Part shown: positions 18,253-27,912 of the stretch, one piece after another
How the letters are laid out: every line of letters begins with the position of its first letter
How positions within the stretch are numbered: position 1 is the stretch's first letter
DNA from: Dorea sp. AF36-15AT
Lineage (GTDB): Bacteria; Bacillota; Clostridia; Lachnospirales; Lachnospiraceae
Reading direction: 5' to 3'
Assembly (NCBI RefSeq): GCF_003477705.1
Contig: NZ_QUDV01000002.1
Coordinates: 62,001-126,000, forward strand
Length of the DNA: 64,000 bases
Translations under genes and position numbers: made by a program
Notes under the pieces: model-generated
What the model was told of the DNA's origin: nothing
Seen by the model: only the letters and a program-made list of their open reading frames with translations
The model's database searches: none

Positions 18253-18945
18253 ATGAAACACGGAAAGAAATATATCGAAGCTGCCAAGAATATCGAGAGA
18301 GGTAATCTTTACGGAAAAGAAGAGGCTATCGCTCTGGTAAAGAAGACAGCAGTTGCCAAATTTGATGAGACCATCGAGGCTCATATCAGAACCGGATGTG
18401 ACGGACGTCACGCTGATCAGCAGATTCGTGGAGCAGTTGTACTGCCACACGGAACTGGTAAGAAAGTTCGTATCCTGGTATTTGCTAAGGATGCTAAGGC
18501 TGAAGAAGCTAAAGCAGCTGGTGCTGATTACGTAGGAGGAATGGAATTGATCGAGAAGATCCAGAAAGAAAACTGGTTCGATTTCGACGTAGTAGTAGCT
18601 ACACCGGATATGATGGGCGTTGTTGGACGTATCGGTCGTGTACTTGGACCTAAGGGACTTATGCCAAACCCGAAGGCTGGTACAGTAACAATGGATGTTA
18701 CTAAGGCTGTTAACGATATCAAAGCTGGTAAGATCGAGTACAGACTTGACAAGACTAATATCGTACACGTTCCGATCGGAAAGGCTTCTTTCTCTGAGGA
18801 ACAGCTTGCAGACAACTTCCAGACGCTTATTGATGCACTTAATAAAGCCAGACCGGCAGCAGTTAAGGGTCAGTACCTTAAGAGTGTGACACTTACTTCT
18901 ACTATGGGACCTGGAGTAAAGATTAACCCGGCTAAGCTGGTTTAA
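18253..18945 (+). CDS. rplA: Ribosomal protein L1
   Basis: 230 residues. Typical two-domain L1 sequence: [20 protein letters not shown] at the start, [19 protein letters not shown] in the middle, [19 protein letters not shown] at the end. L1 forms the mobile stalk at the E site and represses its own operon by binding leader RNA. Followed by a strong terminator. Confidence 0.98.
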   Translation: MKHGKKYIEAAKNIERGNLYGKEEAIALVKKTAVAKFDETIEAHIRTGCDGRHADQQIRGAVVLPHGTGKKVRILVFAKDAKAEEAKAAGADYVGGMELIEKIQKENWFDFDVVVATPDMMGVVGRIGRVLGPKGLMPNPKAGTVTMDVTKAVNDIKAGKIEYRLDKTNIVHVPIGKASFSEEQLADNFQTLIDALNKARPAAVKGQYLKSVTLTSTMGPGVKINPAKLV

Positions 18946-18970
18946 TCCACACAGCATCGAAATACAGAAA

Positions 18971-18998
18971 ATCACCGTCGATTGACGGTGATTTTTTT
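18971..18998 (+). terminator. Terminator of the rpmG-to-rplA operon
   Basis: A nine-base perfect stem (ATCACCGTC with GACGGTGAT, loop GATT) is followed by a run of T. The T run is also the first part of a 135-bp dispersed repeat that starts at 18992. Confidence 0.85.
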
Positions 18999-19126
18999 AC
19001 TTTACAGGAAATTGCTTTCCTGTAAAGTAAAAAACGCTCCGCGAGGATGCGCACTGCGGCGGATGAGGTAGATGTCGCAAGCGACCGCCGCAGGCGCGAG
19101 AATGTGCCAAGGCACATTCTTTGTTC
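18992..19126. repeat. Dispersed 135-bp repeat, copy 1
   Basis: The same 135 bases recur at 62508-62642 with three mismatches and no gap. It holds three hairpins: an A/T-flanked stem ACTTTACAGGAAA/TTTCCTGTAAAGT (could terminate both ways), a GC-rich arm with TGCGGCG/CGCCGCA around GTCGC/GCGAC, and GAATGTGCC/GGCACATTC. Both copies lie directly after the terminator of a stable-RNA or ribosomal transcript. An open frame on the minus strand is conserved in both but has no ribosome site and is not a credible gene. Confidence 0.85.
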
Positions 19127-19151
19127 CTTATGGCTCTGAACATATATGACA

Positions 19152-19180
19152 TTGAGATAAACACTGCGGTATGCTATACT
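19152..19180 (+). promoter_or_regulatory. Promoter for the zinc-ribbon/YARHG gene and amidase
   Basis: TTGAGA at 19152 and TATACT at 19175 with a 17-base spacer, about 70 bases before ATG 19250. Confidence 0.65.
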
Positions 19181-19249
19181 GAATCTAAGATGTCTGCTGA
19201 AGACGGAAAAAGTCGGGCCGGGTGTGATCTGGCGAGGAGGATAAAAGAT

Positions 19250-20275
19250 ATGAGGAATGATGAGAAGAATACATATTCTGATGATGGTAAGGTGTTTTGC
19301 CAACAGTGCGGCGCGAAGATTGATGAGAATGATGTGCATTGTCCGAACTGCGGCGCATTTCAGGGGGAGCGCTATGTGGAGATGCCGGATGATCCTGCAG
19401 ATGCACCGGTTTACAAGAAAAAAGGCGGCAGCATTCCGCTGATCATTGGAATTATATTGATCAGTCTGCTGATTGTGGGCGGTGGCGGTTATCTGCTTTA
19501 CAGTCAGGTGCTTGCACCATCGAAGGAAGCCTCCAAAGATTTGGAAGAGCTTGATGAAAAAGAAGAAAAGACAGTAGATGCTGATGAAGTGGATCTGGAT
19601 AAGGTGGATATTAATGCTACCGAAAACAGTTATTGTACACTGGCCGGAAATGTTAAGAAGGCATCGAATGGCTCAGAGATTCTGAGCTGGGGAGATGGAC
19701 TGACTGTGTATGCACTGGATTCTGACGGGGATAAGGTGCTGGTAGAAGATGTGAGCAGTGTATATGTGGATGATGCAAAATTACAGACAGGTCTGCTTGC
19801 GGCACTGGCGGCTAACGAGAAAGTGAAGATCGGTGGCGATCTGAGCGTGCACGGCGATAAGCTTTATCTAGAAGCGAATAAGGTAATGAATGAAGATGGC
19901 GTAGAGCTGGTGCTTGAAAAAGGTAAGACGGAGACCATTACAGAAGAGAAAGAAGCGGTGGAGGAAACTGCAGGTGATGCGGGTGGCTATGTATTGCCGC
20001 AGAGCAGCAGCAGACTGCTTACAGATGCTGATGTGGCAGGGTTGAGTTTGCAACAGATCAATTATGCAAAGAATGAGATCTATGCACGCCATGGAAGGCT
20101 GTTTGATTCTCGGGAACTGCAGAACTATTTTAATTCCCAGAGCTGGTATTCGGGAACGATCGCACCGGCAAATTTCAGCGAGTCGTTACTCTCTGATGTG
20201 GAGAAGAAAAATGTTACATTCCTGAAGAATCTGGAGTTCAGCATTTCTCCAAATGGATATCAGTTAGATCAGTAA
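19250..20275 (+). CDS. Zinc-ribbon membrane protein with YARHG domain
   Basis: 341 residues from ATG 19250, which has GGCGAGGAGG upstream; longer in-frame starts lack a ribosome site and run through the promoter. Residues about 16-36 are a zinc ribbon (FCQQCGAKIDENDVHCPNCG). One membrane helix (about 60-84) follows, then an acidic linker, a beta-rich extracellular region and, at the end, a YARHG domain (NEIYARHGRLFDSRELQNYF), which is found in surface proteins of Firmicutes and is thought to bind cell wall or ligands. Only 16 bases separate it from the amidase lipoprotein gene, suggesting a joint cell-envelope role. Confidence 0.8.
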   Translation: MRNDEKNTYSDDGKVFCQQCGAKIDENDVHCPNCGAFQGERYVEMPDDPADAPVYKKKGGSIPLIIGIILISLLIVGGGGYLLYSQVLAPSKEASKDLEELDEKEEKTVDADEVDLDKVDINATENSYCTLAGNVKKASNGSEILSWGDGLTVYALDSDGDKVLVEDVSSVYVDDAKLQTGLLAALAANEKVKIGGDLSVHGDKLYLEANKVMNEDGVELVLEKGKTETITEEKEAVEETAGDAGGYVLPQSSSRLLTDADVAGLSLQQINYAKNEIYARHGRLFDSRELQNYFNSQSWYSGTIAPANFSESLLSDVEKKNVTFLKNLEFSISPNGYQLDQ

Positions 20276-20291
20276 ATGGATCAGGTGCATT

Positions 20292-21845
20292 ATGAGAAAA
20301 GTGCGTATAGTAAGCGCTATGCTGGTTATTATTTTGGGTGTGACCGGGTGTGGCAGAATTTCGAAACTGACAGATAAGAAATCAGAACAAGAAAAAGTGC
20401 GTGTGATTCAAAACGAAAAGCCTGAGAAGAATGAACAGACGGAAGCTCCGGAACCGGAAGAAAAAGAAAAGAAGTTACTTGTGGCAATCGATCCCGGACA
20501 TCAGGCGTGGGATGTAGATATGAGCGCAAAGGAGCCCAACGCTCCGGGGTCTGCTGAGATGAAAGCGAAAGCAAGTACAGGTACTTCAGGGAAATATACC
20601 GGCATCCCGGAGTACGAGCTTTGTCTGGATGTGTCATTACAGCTTCGCGATGCGTTGCGGGAAGCGGGCTATGATGTGATCATGACCAGAGAGGACAATG
20701 AAACTGCAATTAGTAATTCGGAACGAGCCATACTTGCTAATGACGCAGGCGCGGATGTTGCGATTCGAATTCATGCCAACGGCAGTGAAGATGCGTCTGT
20801 GAATGGGGCGCTGGCACTGATTGCATCTCAGACGAATCCGAATACATCATCGCTTTACGGTGACAGCAGGGAGCTGGCAGAAGATGTGCTGGGGTCCTAT
20901 TGTGCGAATACCGGGATGCAGAATCTTGGTATTCAGGAAAATGATACAATGACCGGTCTTAACTGGAGTGAAGTTCCTGTGATGATTCTGGAAATGGGAT
21001 TCATGACGAATGAACAGGATGACCGTAATATGGAAGATGCGGATTACCGGAATAAGATGGTGGAAGGTATAGTCCGTGGTGTTGAGCAGTATTATGAATC
21101 ACATCGAACTTCGGATGCGGATGAGCTTGATGAGCTGAGTACAGAACTTGCGGGCGAGATTCAGGAGCGTCAGGCACAGGGCGAATCCTGGGGCGTATAT
21201 GTAGAAAAAATCGCTGATGGAAGCTATGCGTTGGCGGGGGATGGCAGACAGGAAGCGGCGAGCCTGATCAAATTGTTTGTTGCCGGAACTGTATATGAAC
21301 AGCAGGATAATCTGGCTGGACAGGAAAACTATACCGGAGAGACAGAAGCACTTGTGCGGAGTATGATCCGTGTCAGTGATAATGATGCGGCGAATACGTT
21401 AGTGAGAAGATTGGGATCCGGTGATGCTGCGGCCGGTATGCAGAAAGTGAATGACTATTGCGCGGAACATGGATACTCGGATACTCATATGGGAAGGCTG
21501 CTTTTGGATTTTAATGCGTCAGATGATAATTACACCTCGCCAAAGGATTGCGTGAAGTTTTTAGAGTTGATCGAGAACAATGAGATCGCCGGTGCATCAC
21601 AGATCCTTGCCTATATGAAAGAACAGGAACGTCGGGGCAAGATTCCGGCAGGGCTTCCGGAAGGAACAATGTGCGCGAATAAAACAGGTGAACTGGAAGA
21701 TGCAGAACATGATGCAGCAATTGTAAGTACGGACAAAGGTGATTATGCGATCTGCGTGATGAGCAGTGGATTGAATGATACGGCTGCCGCACGTGGCAAA
21801 ATTGTGGAAATATCTGGTCTGGTATATCAATCTATGATAAACTAG
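20292..21845 (+). CDS. Lipoprotein: N-acetylmuramoyl-L-alanine amidase fused to class A beta-lactamase-like domain
   Basis: 517 residues. A lipoprotein signal ends at VTGC (residue about 20), followed by a Lys/Glu-rich linker. Residues about 58-275 form an Amidase_3 domain (VAIDPGHQ, IRIHAN, PVMILEMGFMTN carry the zinc ligands and the catalytic Glu), which cuts the amide between muramic acid and the stem peptide. Residues about 300-515 are a serine beta-lactamase/PBP-like domain with the SxxK motif at 324-327 (SLIK), SDN at 362-364 and KTG at 464-466. I see no ExxLN omega-loop motif, so it is more likely a PBP-like or muropeptide-binding domain than a resistance enzyme. Probably cotranscribed with the YARHG protein. 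Confidence 0.85.
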   Translation: MRKVRIVSAMLVIILGVTGCGRISKLTDKKSEQEKVRVIQNEKPEKNEQTEAPEPEEKEKKLLVAIDPGHQAWDVDMSAKEPNAPGSAEMKAKASTGTSGKYTGIPEYELCLDVSLQLRDALREAGYDVIMTREDNETAISNSERAILANDAGADVAIRIHANGSEDASVNGALALIASQTNPNTSSLYGDSRELAEDVLGSYCANTGMQNLGIQENDTMTGLNWSEVPVMILEMGFMTNEQDDRNMEDADYRNKMVEGIVRGVEQYYESHRTSDADELDELSTELAGEIQERQAQGESWGVYVEKIADGSYALAGDGRQEAASLIKLFVAGTVYEQQDNLAGQENYTGETEALVRSMIRVSDNDAANTLVRRLGSGDAAAGMQKVNDYCAEHGYSDTHMGRLLLDFNASDDNYTSPKDCVKFLELIENNEIAGASQILAYMKEQERRGKIPAGLPEGTMCANKTGELEDAEHDAAIVSTDKGDYAICVMSSGLNDTAAARGKIVEISGLVYQSMIN

Positions 21846-21879
21846 ACGCATAGTATCTAATATAAAGGAGGAACCAAAG

Positions 21880-22512
21880 ATGAAGATATGTAAGAACTGT
21901 GGGGCGGAGATACAGGATGGAGCTGCATTCTGCACACATTGTGGTACAAAAGTGGAAGAACAGAGAGTAGAAGAACAGAGAGTGGAACCTGAGAAAACAG
22001 AACAGGCAGCACAACCGGTAGAACCTGAACAGACATCTGGTCAGTCGCAGGCTGAAAGTCAGAATGCCGGAGCGCAGAATGTAAATTATGGGCAGAATCC
22101 AAATTATGGTCAGTCACAGAATTATGGACAACAGGGTGGGTATCAGCCGAATTATACACCGTATGACCCGTATGACCACACATCGGAATTTACAGCAAAA
22201 GACATTTCTGATAATAAGGTGATCGCGATGCTGGTATATCTGATGGGAACAATTGGAATCATCGTTGCACTGCTGGCAAGTAAGGATTCGCCGTATCTGT
22301 CATTCCATGTAAGACAGGCACTGAAATTCACGGTGCTCGAAGTGCTTACCGGAATTATAACACTGCTTCTGTTCTGGACATTTATTGTGCCGATCGCAGC
22401 GGGTATCTTTGGGATTGTATTGTATGTGTGCAAGATCATTGCGTTCTTCTCTATCTGCAAAGGCAATGCAAAAGAACCATATGTAGTAAGAAGCTTTAAT
22501 TTCTTAAAATAA
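21880..22512 (+). CDS. Zinc-ribbon protein with DUF4870-type membrane domain
   Basis: 210 residues. An N-terminal zinc ribbon (KICKNCGAEIQDGAAFCTHCG) is followed by a Gln/Asn/Tyr-rich low-complexity stretch (repeats of NYGQ), then a four-helix membrane domain (residues about 108-205) of the DUF4870/Tic20-like kind, with the DSPYLSFHVRQALKF segment typical of that family. Function unknown. An AAAGGAGG site precedes ATG 21880. It lies between the amidase gene and the L10 leader. Confidence 0.75.
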   Translation: MKICKNCGAEIQDGAAFCTHCGTKVEEQRVEEQRVEPEKTEQAAQPVEPEQTSGQSQAESQNAGAQNVNYGQNPNYGQSQNYGQQGGYQPNYTPYDPYDHTSEFTAKDISDNKVIAMLVYLMGTIGIIVALLASKDSPYLSFHVRQALKFTVLEVLTGIITLLLFWTFIVPIAAGIFGIVLYVCKIIAFFSICKGNAKEPYVVRSFNFLK

Positions 22513-22515
22513 GTA

Positions 22516-22544
22516 TTGACAGCATTAGAAAAGTATGCTAATCT
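22516..22544 (+). promoter_or_regulatory. Promoter of rplJ-rplL
   Basis: TTGACA at 22516 and TAATCT at 22539 with a 17-base spacer; TATG just before the -10 gives an extended character. Transcript start falls at about 22551, the first base of the L10 leader. Confidence 0.75.
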
Positions 22545-22550
22545 ACTAAA

Positions 22551-22674
22551 AGACTGCCGAAGACAGTAGGTGTCCGCAAGGACGTAAGCGTGATGCGCGC
22601 CTACCGAGGAAGAATAGATTAGTACGTCATGTATGAATTTCAACCTCTGTGTCTTTGACACGGAGGTTTTTTAT
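22551..22674 (+). promoter_or_regulatory. Ribosomal protein L10 leader with attenuator
   Basis: The segment AGACTGCCGAAGACAGTAGG ... GCCTACCGAGGAAGAATAG has the conserved parts of the L10(L12)4-binding leader of Firmicutes, including the paired AGTAGG/CCTAC arm and the CCGAGGAAGAA side. A terminator hairpin (ACCTCTGTGTC/GACACGGAGGT plus T run, 22643-22673) follows. In this leader class L10 binding favours the terminator, so excess L10 reduces its own operon. Confidence 0.8.
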
Positions 22675-22722
22675 ATCTATCGGCGGTGTATAAACCAAAA
22701 TCTATAAGGAGGTGCACCATTC

Positions 22723-23280
22723 GTGGCAAAAGTTGAATTGAAACAGCCAGTCGTACAGGCTATCGTAAATGACATCGAAGGCGCTCAGTCAATCGTCCTG
22801 GTTGATTACCGTGGACTGACAGTTGCAGAAGATACAGCTCTTCGTAAACAGCTGAGAGAAGCTGGAGTAGTTTACAAAGTTTGTAAGAACACAATGATGA
22901 AAAGAGCTTTTGAAGGAACAGATTTTGCTCAGTTAGATGAGTATCTGGACGGACCGAATGCTATTGCAATTTCTAAAGATGATGCAACAGCTCCGGCAAG
23001 AATCCTTGCTAAGTTTGCAAAAGATGCAAAGGCTCTTGAATTAAAAGCAGGTGTGGTAGAAGGACAGAAGTATGATGCAGCAGCATTGACAGAATTTGCA
23101 AAGATCCCTTCAAGAGAAGAACTGCTTTCAAGATTACTTGGAAGTATGCAGTCTCCGATCACAAACCTGGCACGCGTTCTCAACCAGATCGCAGAAAAAG
23201 GTGGAGCAGCAGAATGCACACCGGCTACAGAAGAAGCTCCTGCAGAGGCAGCAGCAGAGACTCCGGCTACAGAGGAGTAA
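22723..23280 (+). CDS. rplJ: Ribosomal protein L10
   Basis: 185 residues from GTG 22723, with AAGGAGGT at 22707-22714. Standard N-terminal rRNA-binding domain (VVQAIVNDIEGAQSIVLVDYRGLTV) and central KNTMMKRAFEGTD. The C-terminal tail beyond about residue 165 is an Ala/Glu/Thr-rich extension (TPATEEAPAEAAAETPATEE), common in Clostridia. L10 anchors the L7/L12 stalk. Confidence 0.97.
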   Translation: MAKVELKQPVVQAIVNDIEGAQSIVLVDYRGLTVAEDTALRKQLREAGVVYKVCKNTMMKRAFEGTDFAQLDEYLDGPNAIAISKDDATAPARILAKFAKDAKALELKAGVVEGQKYDAAALTEFAKIPSREELLSRLLGSMQSPITNLARVLNQIAEKGGAAECTPATEEAPAEAAAETPATEE

Positions 23281-23400
23281 GAAGTATGAGGAAGTCTTGT
23301 GTGACTTCGGAATACAAAGTTCTTTGTGCCTGACAGCGTAGGCATGAAGGATGTCATTTAATCATGAAAGATCAAAATTAAGAATATGGAGGAAAATGAA

Positions 23401-23775
23401 ATGGCAAAGTTGACAACAGCTGAGTTTATTGATGCTATCAAAGAGTTATCAGTATTAGAGTTAAATGATTTAGTAAAAGCATGTGAAGAAGAATTTGGTG
23501 TTTCTGCAGCAGCAGGTGTTGTTGTAGCAGCAGCAGGTGGAGATGCAGCAGCAGCTGAAGAGAAAGATGAGTTTGATGTAGAGCTTACAGCAGCAGGTGC
23601 TTCTAAGGTTAAGGTTATCAAGGTTGTTCGTGAGATCACAGGTCTTGGACTGAAAGAAGCTAAGGCAGTTGTAGATGGCGCACCTAAGGTTGTTAAAGAG
23701 GGCGTTTCTAAGGCTGAGGCTGAGGAAATCAAAGCTAAACTGGAAGCTGAGGGAGCAGAAGTTAACCTTAAATAA
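23401..23775 (+). CDS. rplL: Ribosomal protein L7/L12
   Basis: 124 residues. ATG 23401 is chosen because GGAGG at 23388-23392 lies just before it; an in-frame ATG at 23386 overlaps that site. Contains the N-terminal dimerisation helix, an Ala/Gly-rich hinge and the C-terminal factor-binding domain ([21 protein letters not shown]). Unusually Ala- and Val-codon-rich, as normal for this protein. Confidence 0.97.
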   Translation: MAKLTTAEFIDAIKELSVLELNDLVKACEEEFGVSAAAGVVVAAAGGDAAAAEEKDEFDVELTAAGASKVKVIKVVREITGLGLKEAKAVVDGAPKVVKEGVSKAEAEEIKAKLEAEGAEVNLK

Positions 23776-23806
23776 TTCCAACAGGCGAATTGAATTCAGT
23801 AATCAA

Positions 23807-23842
23807 AGCACCGTACAGGTATTGCACCTGTATGGTGCTTTT
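23807..23842 (+). terminator. Terminator of rplJ-rplL
   Basis: AGCACCGTACAGGT pairs with ACCTGTATGGTGCT (13 of 14, one G-U) around an ATTGC loop, followed by TTT. Strong stem. Confidence 0.85.
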
Positions 23843-23872
23843 AAATTTCTTCAAAAAATATGAAACTATGTG

Positions 23873-23902
23873 TTGACAATATTAAGTGTGTCGTGATATA
23901 GT
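23873..23902 (+). promoter_or_regulatory. Promoter of rpoB-rpoC
   Basis: TTGACA at 23873 and TATAGT at 23897, 18-base spacer. The roughly 130-base leader holds a perfect eight-base hairpin ATTAGCTT/AAGCTAAT (23950-23968), similar in place to the one before rpmG; no further gene lies in this gap. Confidence 0.75.
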
Positions 23903-24037
23903 AGAAAATGCGCAATTGTGGAAAGTTGTGCCACTAAAATGCGCCTAAAATTAGCTTGACAAGCTAATCTGTCGTTGAAACTGCAAGATTTCAGGCAAAT
24001 TGATGCCACAAAATATTAAACGAGGAGTGAATGTCAA

Positions 24038-27000
24038 ATGGAGAAAAACAGAATTCGTCCTATTAAGAGTGGAAGAAGTTCCCGCATGAGCTATTCCCGC
24101 CAAAAAGAAGTACTTCAGATGCCGAATCTGATCGAAGTCCAGAAGGATTCCTACAAATGGTTTCTGGATGAAGGATTAAATGAGGTGTTTGATGATATTT
24201 CTCCTATTACAGATTACAGCGGAAAGCTTAGTCTGGAATTCGTGGATTTTACCCTGTGTGAGAAGGATGTGAAGTACTCAATCGATGAGTGCAAGGAGCG
24301 TGACGCAACATATGCCGCACCTTTGAAGGTAAAGGTAAGACTTCACAATAAAGAAACAGATGAAATTAATGAACATGAGATCTTTATGGGCGATCTGCCG
24401 TTGATGACTGCTACGGGTACGTTCGTGATTAATGGAGCAGAACGTGTTATCGTAAGTCAGCTTGTACGTTCTCCTGGCATTTATTATGCAATTGCTCATG
24501 ATAAACTTGGAAAGAAACTGTATTCTTCAACTGTTATCCCGAACCGTGGGGCATGGCTGGAGTATGAGACGGATTCTAATGATATCTTTTACGTGCGTGT
24601 AGACCGCACACGTAAGGTTCCGATCACTGTACTGATCCGTGCACTTGGTATCGGTACTAATCCGGAGATCGTAGAACTCTTTGGTGAAGAGCCTAAGATC
24701 CTGGCAAGTTTTGAGAAGGATGCTGCGACCAATTATCAGGAAGGTCTTCTGGAATTATATAAGAAGATCCGTCCGGGCGAGCCGCTGGCAGTAGACAGTG
24801 CGGAAAGTCTGATTACCAGCATGTTCTTTGATCCTAGACGTTATGATCTGGCTAAGGTTGGCCGTTACAAATTTAATAAAAAGCTGGCTCTTAAGAACCG
24901 TATTTCAGGTCATGTACTGGCTGAGACGGTTGTAAGCCCGCTGACAGGTGAAATCATTGCAGAAGAAGGAACGAAGATTACTAGAGATATAGCAGATCAG
25001 ATTCAGAATGCGGCTGTTCCGGCTGTATGGCTGGAGAATCCGGAAGAGGAGAGAAAGATCAAAGTTCTCTCTAACATGATGGTTGATCTGGATGCAATCG
25101 TAGACGTAGATCCGGCTGAACTGGGCGTGACAGAACAGGTATATTATCCGGTTCTGGCTACAATCCTGGAAGAGACAGCAGGTGATATCGATGAACTCAA
25201 GGATGCGATCCACAGAGATATTCACGACCTGATTCCGAAGCATATTACGAAGGAAGATATTCTTGCTTCTATTAACTATAACATCCATCTGGAGTATGGT
25301 GTTGGTACGGATGATGATATCGACCACCTGGGTAACCGCCGTATTCGTTCCGTAGGAGAACTTCTGCAGAACCAGTACCGTATCGGTCTGTCCAGACTGG
25401 AACGTGTGGTACGTGAGCGTATGACTACACAGGATACAGAAGGCATTTCACCACAGTCTCTGATCAACATTAAGCCTGTAACAGCAGCAGTGAAAGAGTT
25501 TTTTGGATCTTCACAGCTGTCACAGTTCATGGATCAGAATAACCCGCTGGGTGAGCTGACTCATAAGAGACGTCTTTCAGCGCTGGGACCTGGTGGTCTG
25601 TCAAGAGACCGTGCCGGATTCGAGGTACGAGATGTACACTACTCGCATTATGGAAGAATGTGCCCTATCGAGACACCAGAGGGACCGAACATTGGTCTGA
25701 TCAACTCTCTTGCATGTTATGCAAGAATTAATGAATATGGATTTATCGAGGCTCCGTATCGTAAGATCAATCACGATGATCCGAAGAACCCGGTTGTCAC
25801 AGAAGAAGTTGTATATATGACAGCTGACGAAGAGGATAACTACCATGTAGCACAGGCGAACGAGAAGCTGGATGAAGAAGGACATTTTGTTCGTAAGAGC
25901 GTATCTGGTCGTTATAGAGAAGAGACTCAGGAGTATGAGCGTACAATGTTTGATTACATGGACGTATCTCCGAGAATGGTATTCTCTGTTGCTACAGCAT
26001 TGATTCCATTCCTGCAGAATGACGATGCGAACCGTGCGCTGATGGGATCTAACATGCAGCGTCAGGCCGTACCGCTTATGCTGACGGAGGCACCGGTTGT
26101 AGGTACTGGTATGGAAGAAAAGTCTGCTGTTGACTCAGGAGTATGTGTGGTTGCTGAGCAGGGCGGTATTGTAGAGCGTTCTACTTCTACAGAGATCACA
26201 ATCCGTCAGGATGACAAGACTCTTAAGAAATACAAGCTGACCAAGTTCCAGAGAAGTAACCAGAGCAACTGCTACAACCAGAGACCGATCGTATTTAAGG
26301 GAGAAAGAGTAGAAGAAGGACAGGTAATCGCTGATGGTCCGTCTACATCACAGGGCGAGATGGCTCTTGGTAAGAACCCACTGATCGGATTTATGACCTG
26401 GGAAGGTTACAACTACGAGGATGCCGTTCTGCTTAGTGAGAGACTGGTGCAGGACGATGTATATACATCTATTCATATTGAGGAATATGAAGCAGAAGCG
26501 AGAGATACCAAGCTCGGACCTGAGGAAATCACAAGAGATATCCCAGGTGTGGGTGATGACGCTCTGAAGGATCTGGATGAGCGTGGTATTATCCGTATCG
26601 GTGCAGAAGTGCGCGCCGGAGATATTCTGGTAGGTAAGGTTACTCCTAAGGGAGAGACAGAGCTTACAGCAGAAGAGAGATTGCTTCGTGCAATCTTTGG
26701 TGAGAAGGCACGTGAAGTACGTGACACTTCCCTGAAAGTACCGCACGGAGAATATGGTATTGTTGTAGATGCGAAGGTATTTACAAGAGAGAACGGTGAT
26801 GAACTGTCTCCTGGAGTAAATCAGTCTGTACGTATCTACATTGCGCAGAAGAGAAAGATTTCTGTTGGTGATAAGATGGCCGGACGTCATGGTAACAAGG
26901 GTGTCGTTTCCCGTGTGCTTCCTGTAGAGGATATGCCGTTCCTGCCAAATGGCCGTCCGTTGGACATCGTGCTGAACCCACTGGGTGTGCCTTCACGTAT

Positions 27001-27898
27001 GAATATCGGACAGGTGCTGGAGATTCATCTGTCACTTGCAGCAAAAGCATTAGGATTTAACATCGCGACACCGGTATTTGACGGTGCAGATGAGCATGAT
27101 ATTATGGATACTCTGGAACTTGCAAATGACTATGTAAATCTGGAGTGGGATGAATTCAAGAAGCTTCATGAGGCTGAACTTCTTCCGGAAGTTGTGGATT
27201 ATCTGTACGAAAACAGAGATCACAGAAAACTGTGGAAGGGTGTACCGCTTTCAAGAGACGGTAAAGTACGCCTTCGTGACGGACGTACCGGTGAGTATTT
27301 CGATAGTCCGGTAACAATCGGTCACATGCATTACCTGAAGCTCCATCACCTGGTAGACGACAAGATCCATGCACGTTCTACCGGTCCTTACTCTCTGGTA
27401 ACACAGCAGCCTCTGGGTGGTAAAGCTCAGTTCGGCGGACAGCGTTTCGGAGAGATGGAGGTATGGGCTCTGGAGGCTTATGGTGCTTCTTACACACTGC
27501 AGGAGATCCTGACTGTGAAGTCCGATGATGTAATCGGCCGTGTGAAGACCTACGAGGCAATTATCAAGGGTGAAAATATCCCTGAGCCGGGTATTCCGGA
27601 ATCCTTCAAGGTACTTCTGAAAGAGTTGCAGTCTCTGGGACTGGATGTACGTGTGCTTCGTGATGACAATACAGAAGTAGAGATCATGGAAACCGTAGAT
27701 ATGGGTGAAACTGATTTCCGCTCACTGATCGAGGGAGATAGAAAGTATCGTCAGGACGAGGAGAATCTGGGCGAACATGGATATACCGCTCAGGAATTCC
27801 AGGGTGAAGAACTTGTGGATGTTGAGGAACCGGAGGAGGATGATGACCTCAATGGTGACTTTGAGATTGAATTTGACGAACTGTCTGACGAAGAGTAG
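24038..27898 (+). CDS. rpoB: RNA polymerase beta subunit
   Basis: 1286 residues, slightly longer than in Bacillus through an acidic C-terminal tail ([25 protein letters not shown]). Hallmarks: rifampicin pocket [20 protein letters not shown] then [18 protein letters not shown], with the usual sensitive-type residues; [11 protein letters not shown] near the active site; switch and clamp regions near the end. No lineage insert of note. The following rpoC starts 15 bases after the stop. Confidence 0.98.
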   Translation: MEKNRIRPIKSGRSSRMSYSRQKEVLQMPNLIEVQKDSYKWFLDEGLNEVFDDISPITDYSGKLSLEFVDFTLCEKDVKYSIDECKERDATYAAPLKVKVRLHNKETDEINEHEIFMGDLPLMTATGTFVINGAERVIVSQLVRSPGIYYAIAHDKLGKKLYSSTVIPNRGAWLEYETDSNDIFYVRVDRTRKVPITVLIRALGIGTNPEIVELFGEEPKILASFEKDAATNYQEGLLELYKKIRPGEPLAVDSAESLITSMFFDPRRYDLAKVGRYKFNKKLALKNRISGHVLAETVVSPLTGEIIAEEGTKITRDIADQIQNAAVPAVWLENPEEERKIKVLSNMMVDLDAIVDVDPAELGVTEQVYYPVLATILEETAGDIDELKDAIHRDIHDLIPKHITKEDILASINYNIHLEYGVGTDDDIDHLGNRRIRSVGELLQNQYRIGLSRLERVVRERMTTQDTEGISPQSLINIKPVTAAVKEFFGSSQLSQFMDQNNPLGELTHKRRLSALGPGGLSRDRAGFEVRDVHYSHYGRMCPIETPEGPNIGLINSLACYARINEYGFIEAPYRKINHDDPKNPVVTEEVVYMTADEEDNYHVAQANEKLDEEGHFVRKSVSGRYREETQEYERTMFDYMDVSPRMVFSVATALIPFLQNDDANRALMGSNMQRQAVPLMLTEAPVVGTGMEEKSAVDSGVCVVAEQGGIVERSTSTEITIRQDDKTLKKYKLTKFQRSNQSNCYNQRPIVFKGERVEEGQVIADGPSTSQGEMALGKNPLIGFMTWEGYNYEDAVLLSERLVQDDVYTSIHIEEYEAEARDTKLGPEEITRDIPGVGDDALKDLDERGIIRIGAEVRAGDILVGKVTPKGETELTAEERLLRAIFGEKAREVRDTSLKVPHGEYGIVVDAKVFTRENGDELSPGVNQSVRIYIAQKRKISVGDKMAGRHGNKGVVSRVLPVEDMPFLPNGRPLDIVLNPLGVPSRMNIGQVLEIHLSLAAKALGFNIATPVFDGADEHDIMDTLELANDYVNLEWDEFKKLHEAELLPEVVDYLYENRDHRKLWKGVPLSRDGKVRLRDGRTGEYFDSPVTIGHMHYLKLHHLVDDKIHARSTGPYSLVTQQPLGGKAQFGGQRFGEMEVWALEAYGASYTLQEILTVKSDDVIGRVKTYEAIIKGENIPEPGIPESFKVLLKELQSLGLDVRVLRDDNTEVEIMETVDMGETDFRSLIEGDRKYRQDEENLGEHGYTAQEFQGEELVDVEEPEEDDDLNGDFEIEFDELSDEE

Positions 27899-27912
27899 AA
27901 AGGGGTGCCAGT

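Noticed and set aside
18932..19339. Minus-strand frame in the 135-bp repeat, also present at 62430-62633
   Set aside because: Conserved only because the repeat is conserved; no ribosome site, ends differ outside the repeat, and the product resembles no protein family.
20292..21845. True class A beta-lactamase
   Set aside because: SxxK, SDN and KTG are present but the ExxLN motif is not seen, and it is fused to an amidase.
24038..27898. Rifampicin resistance in rpoB
   Set aside because: The pocket residues are the common sensitive type.
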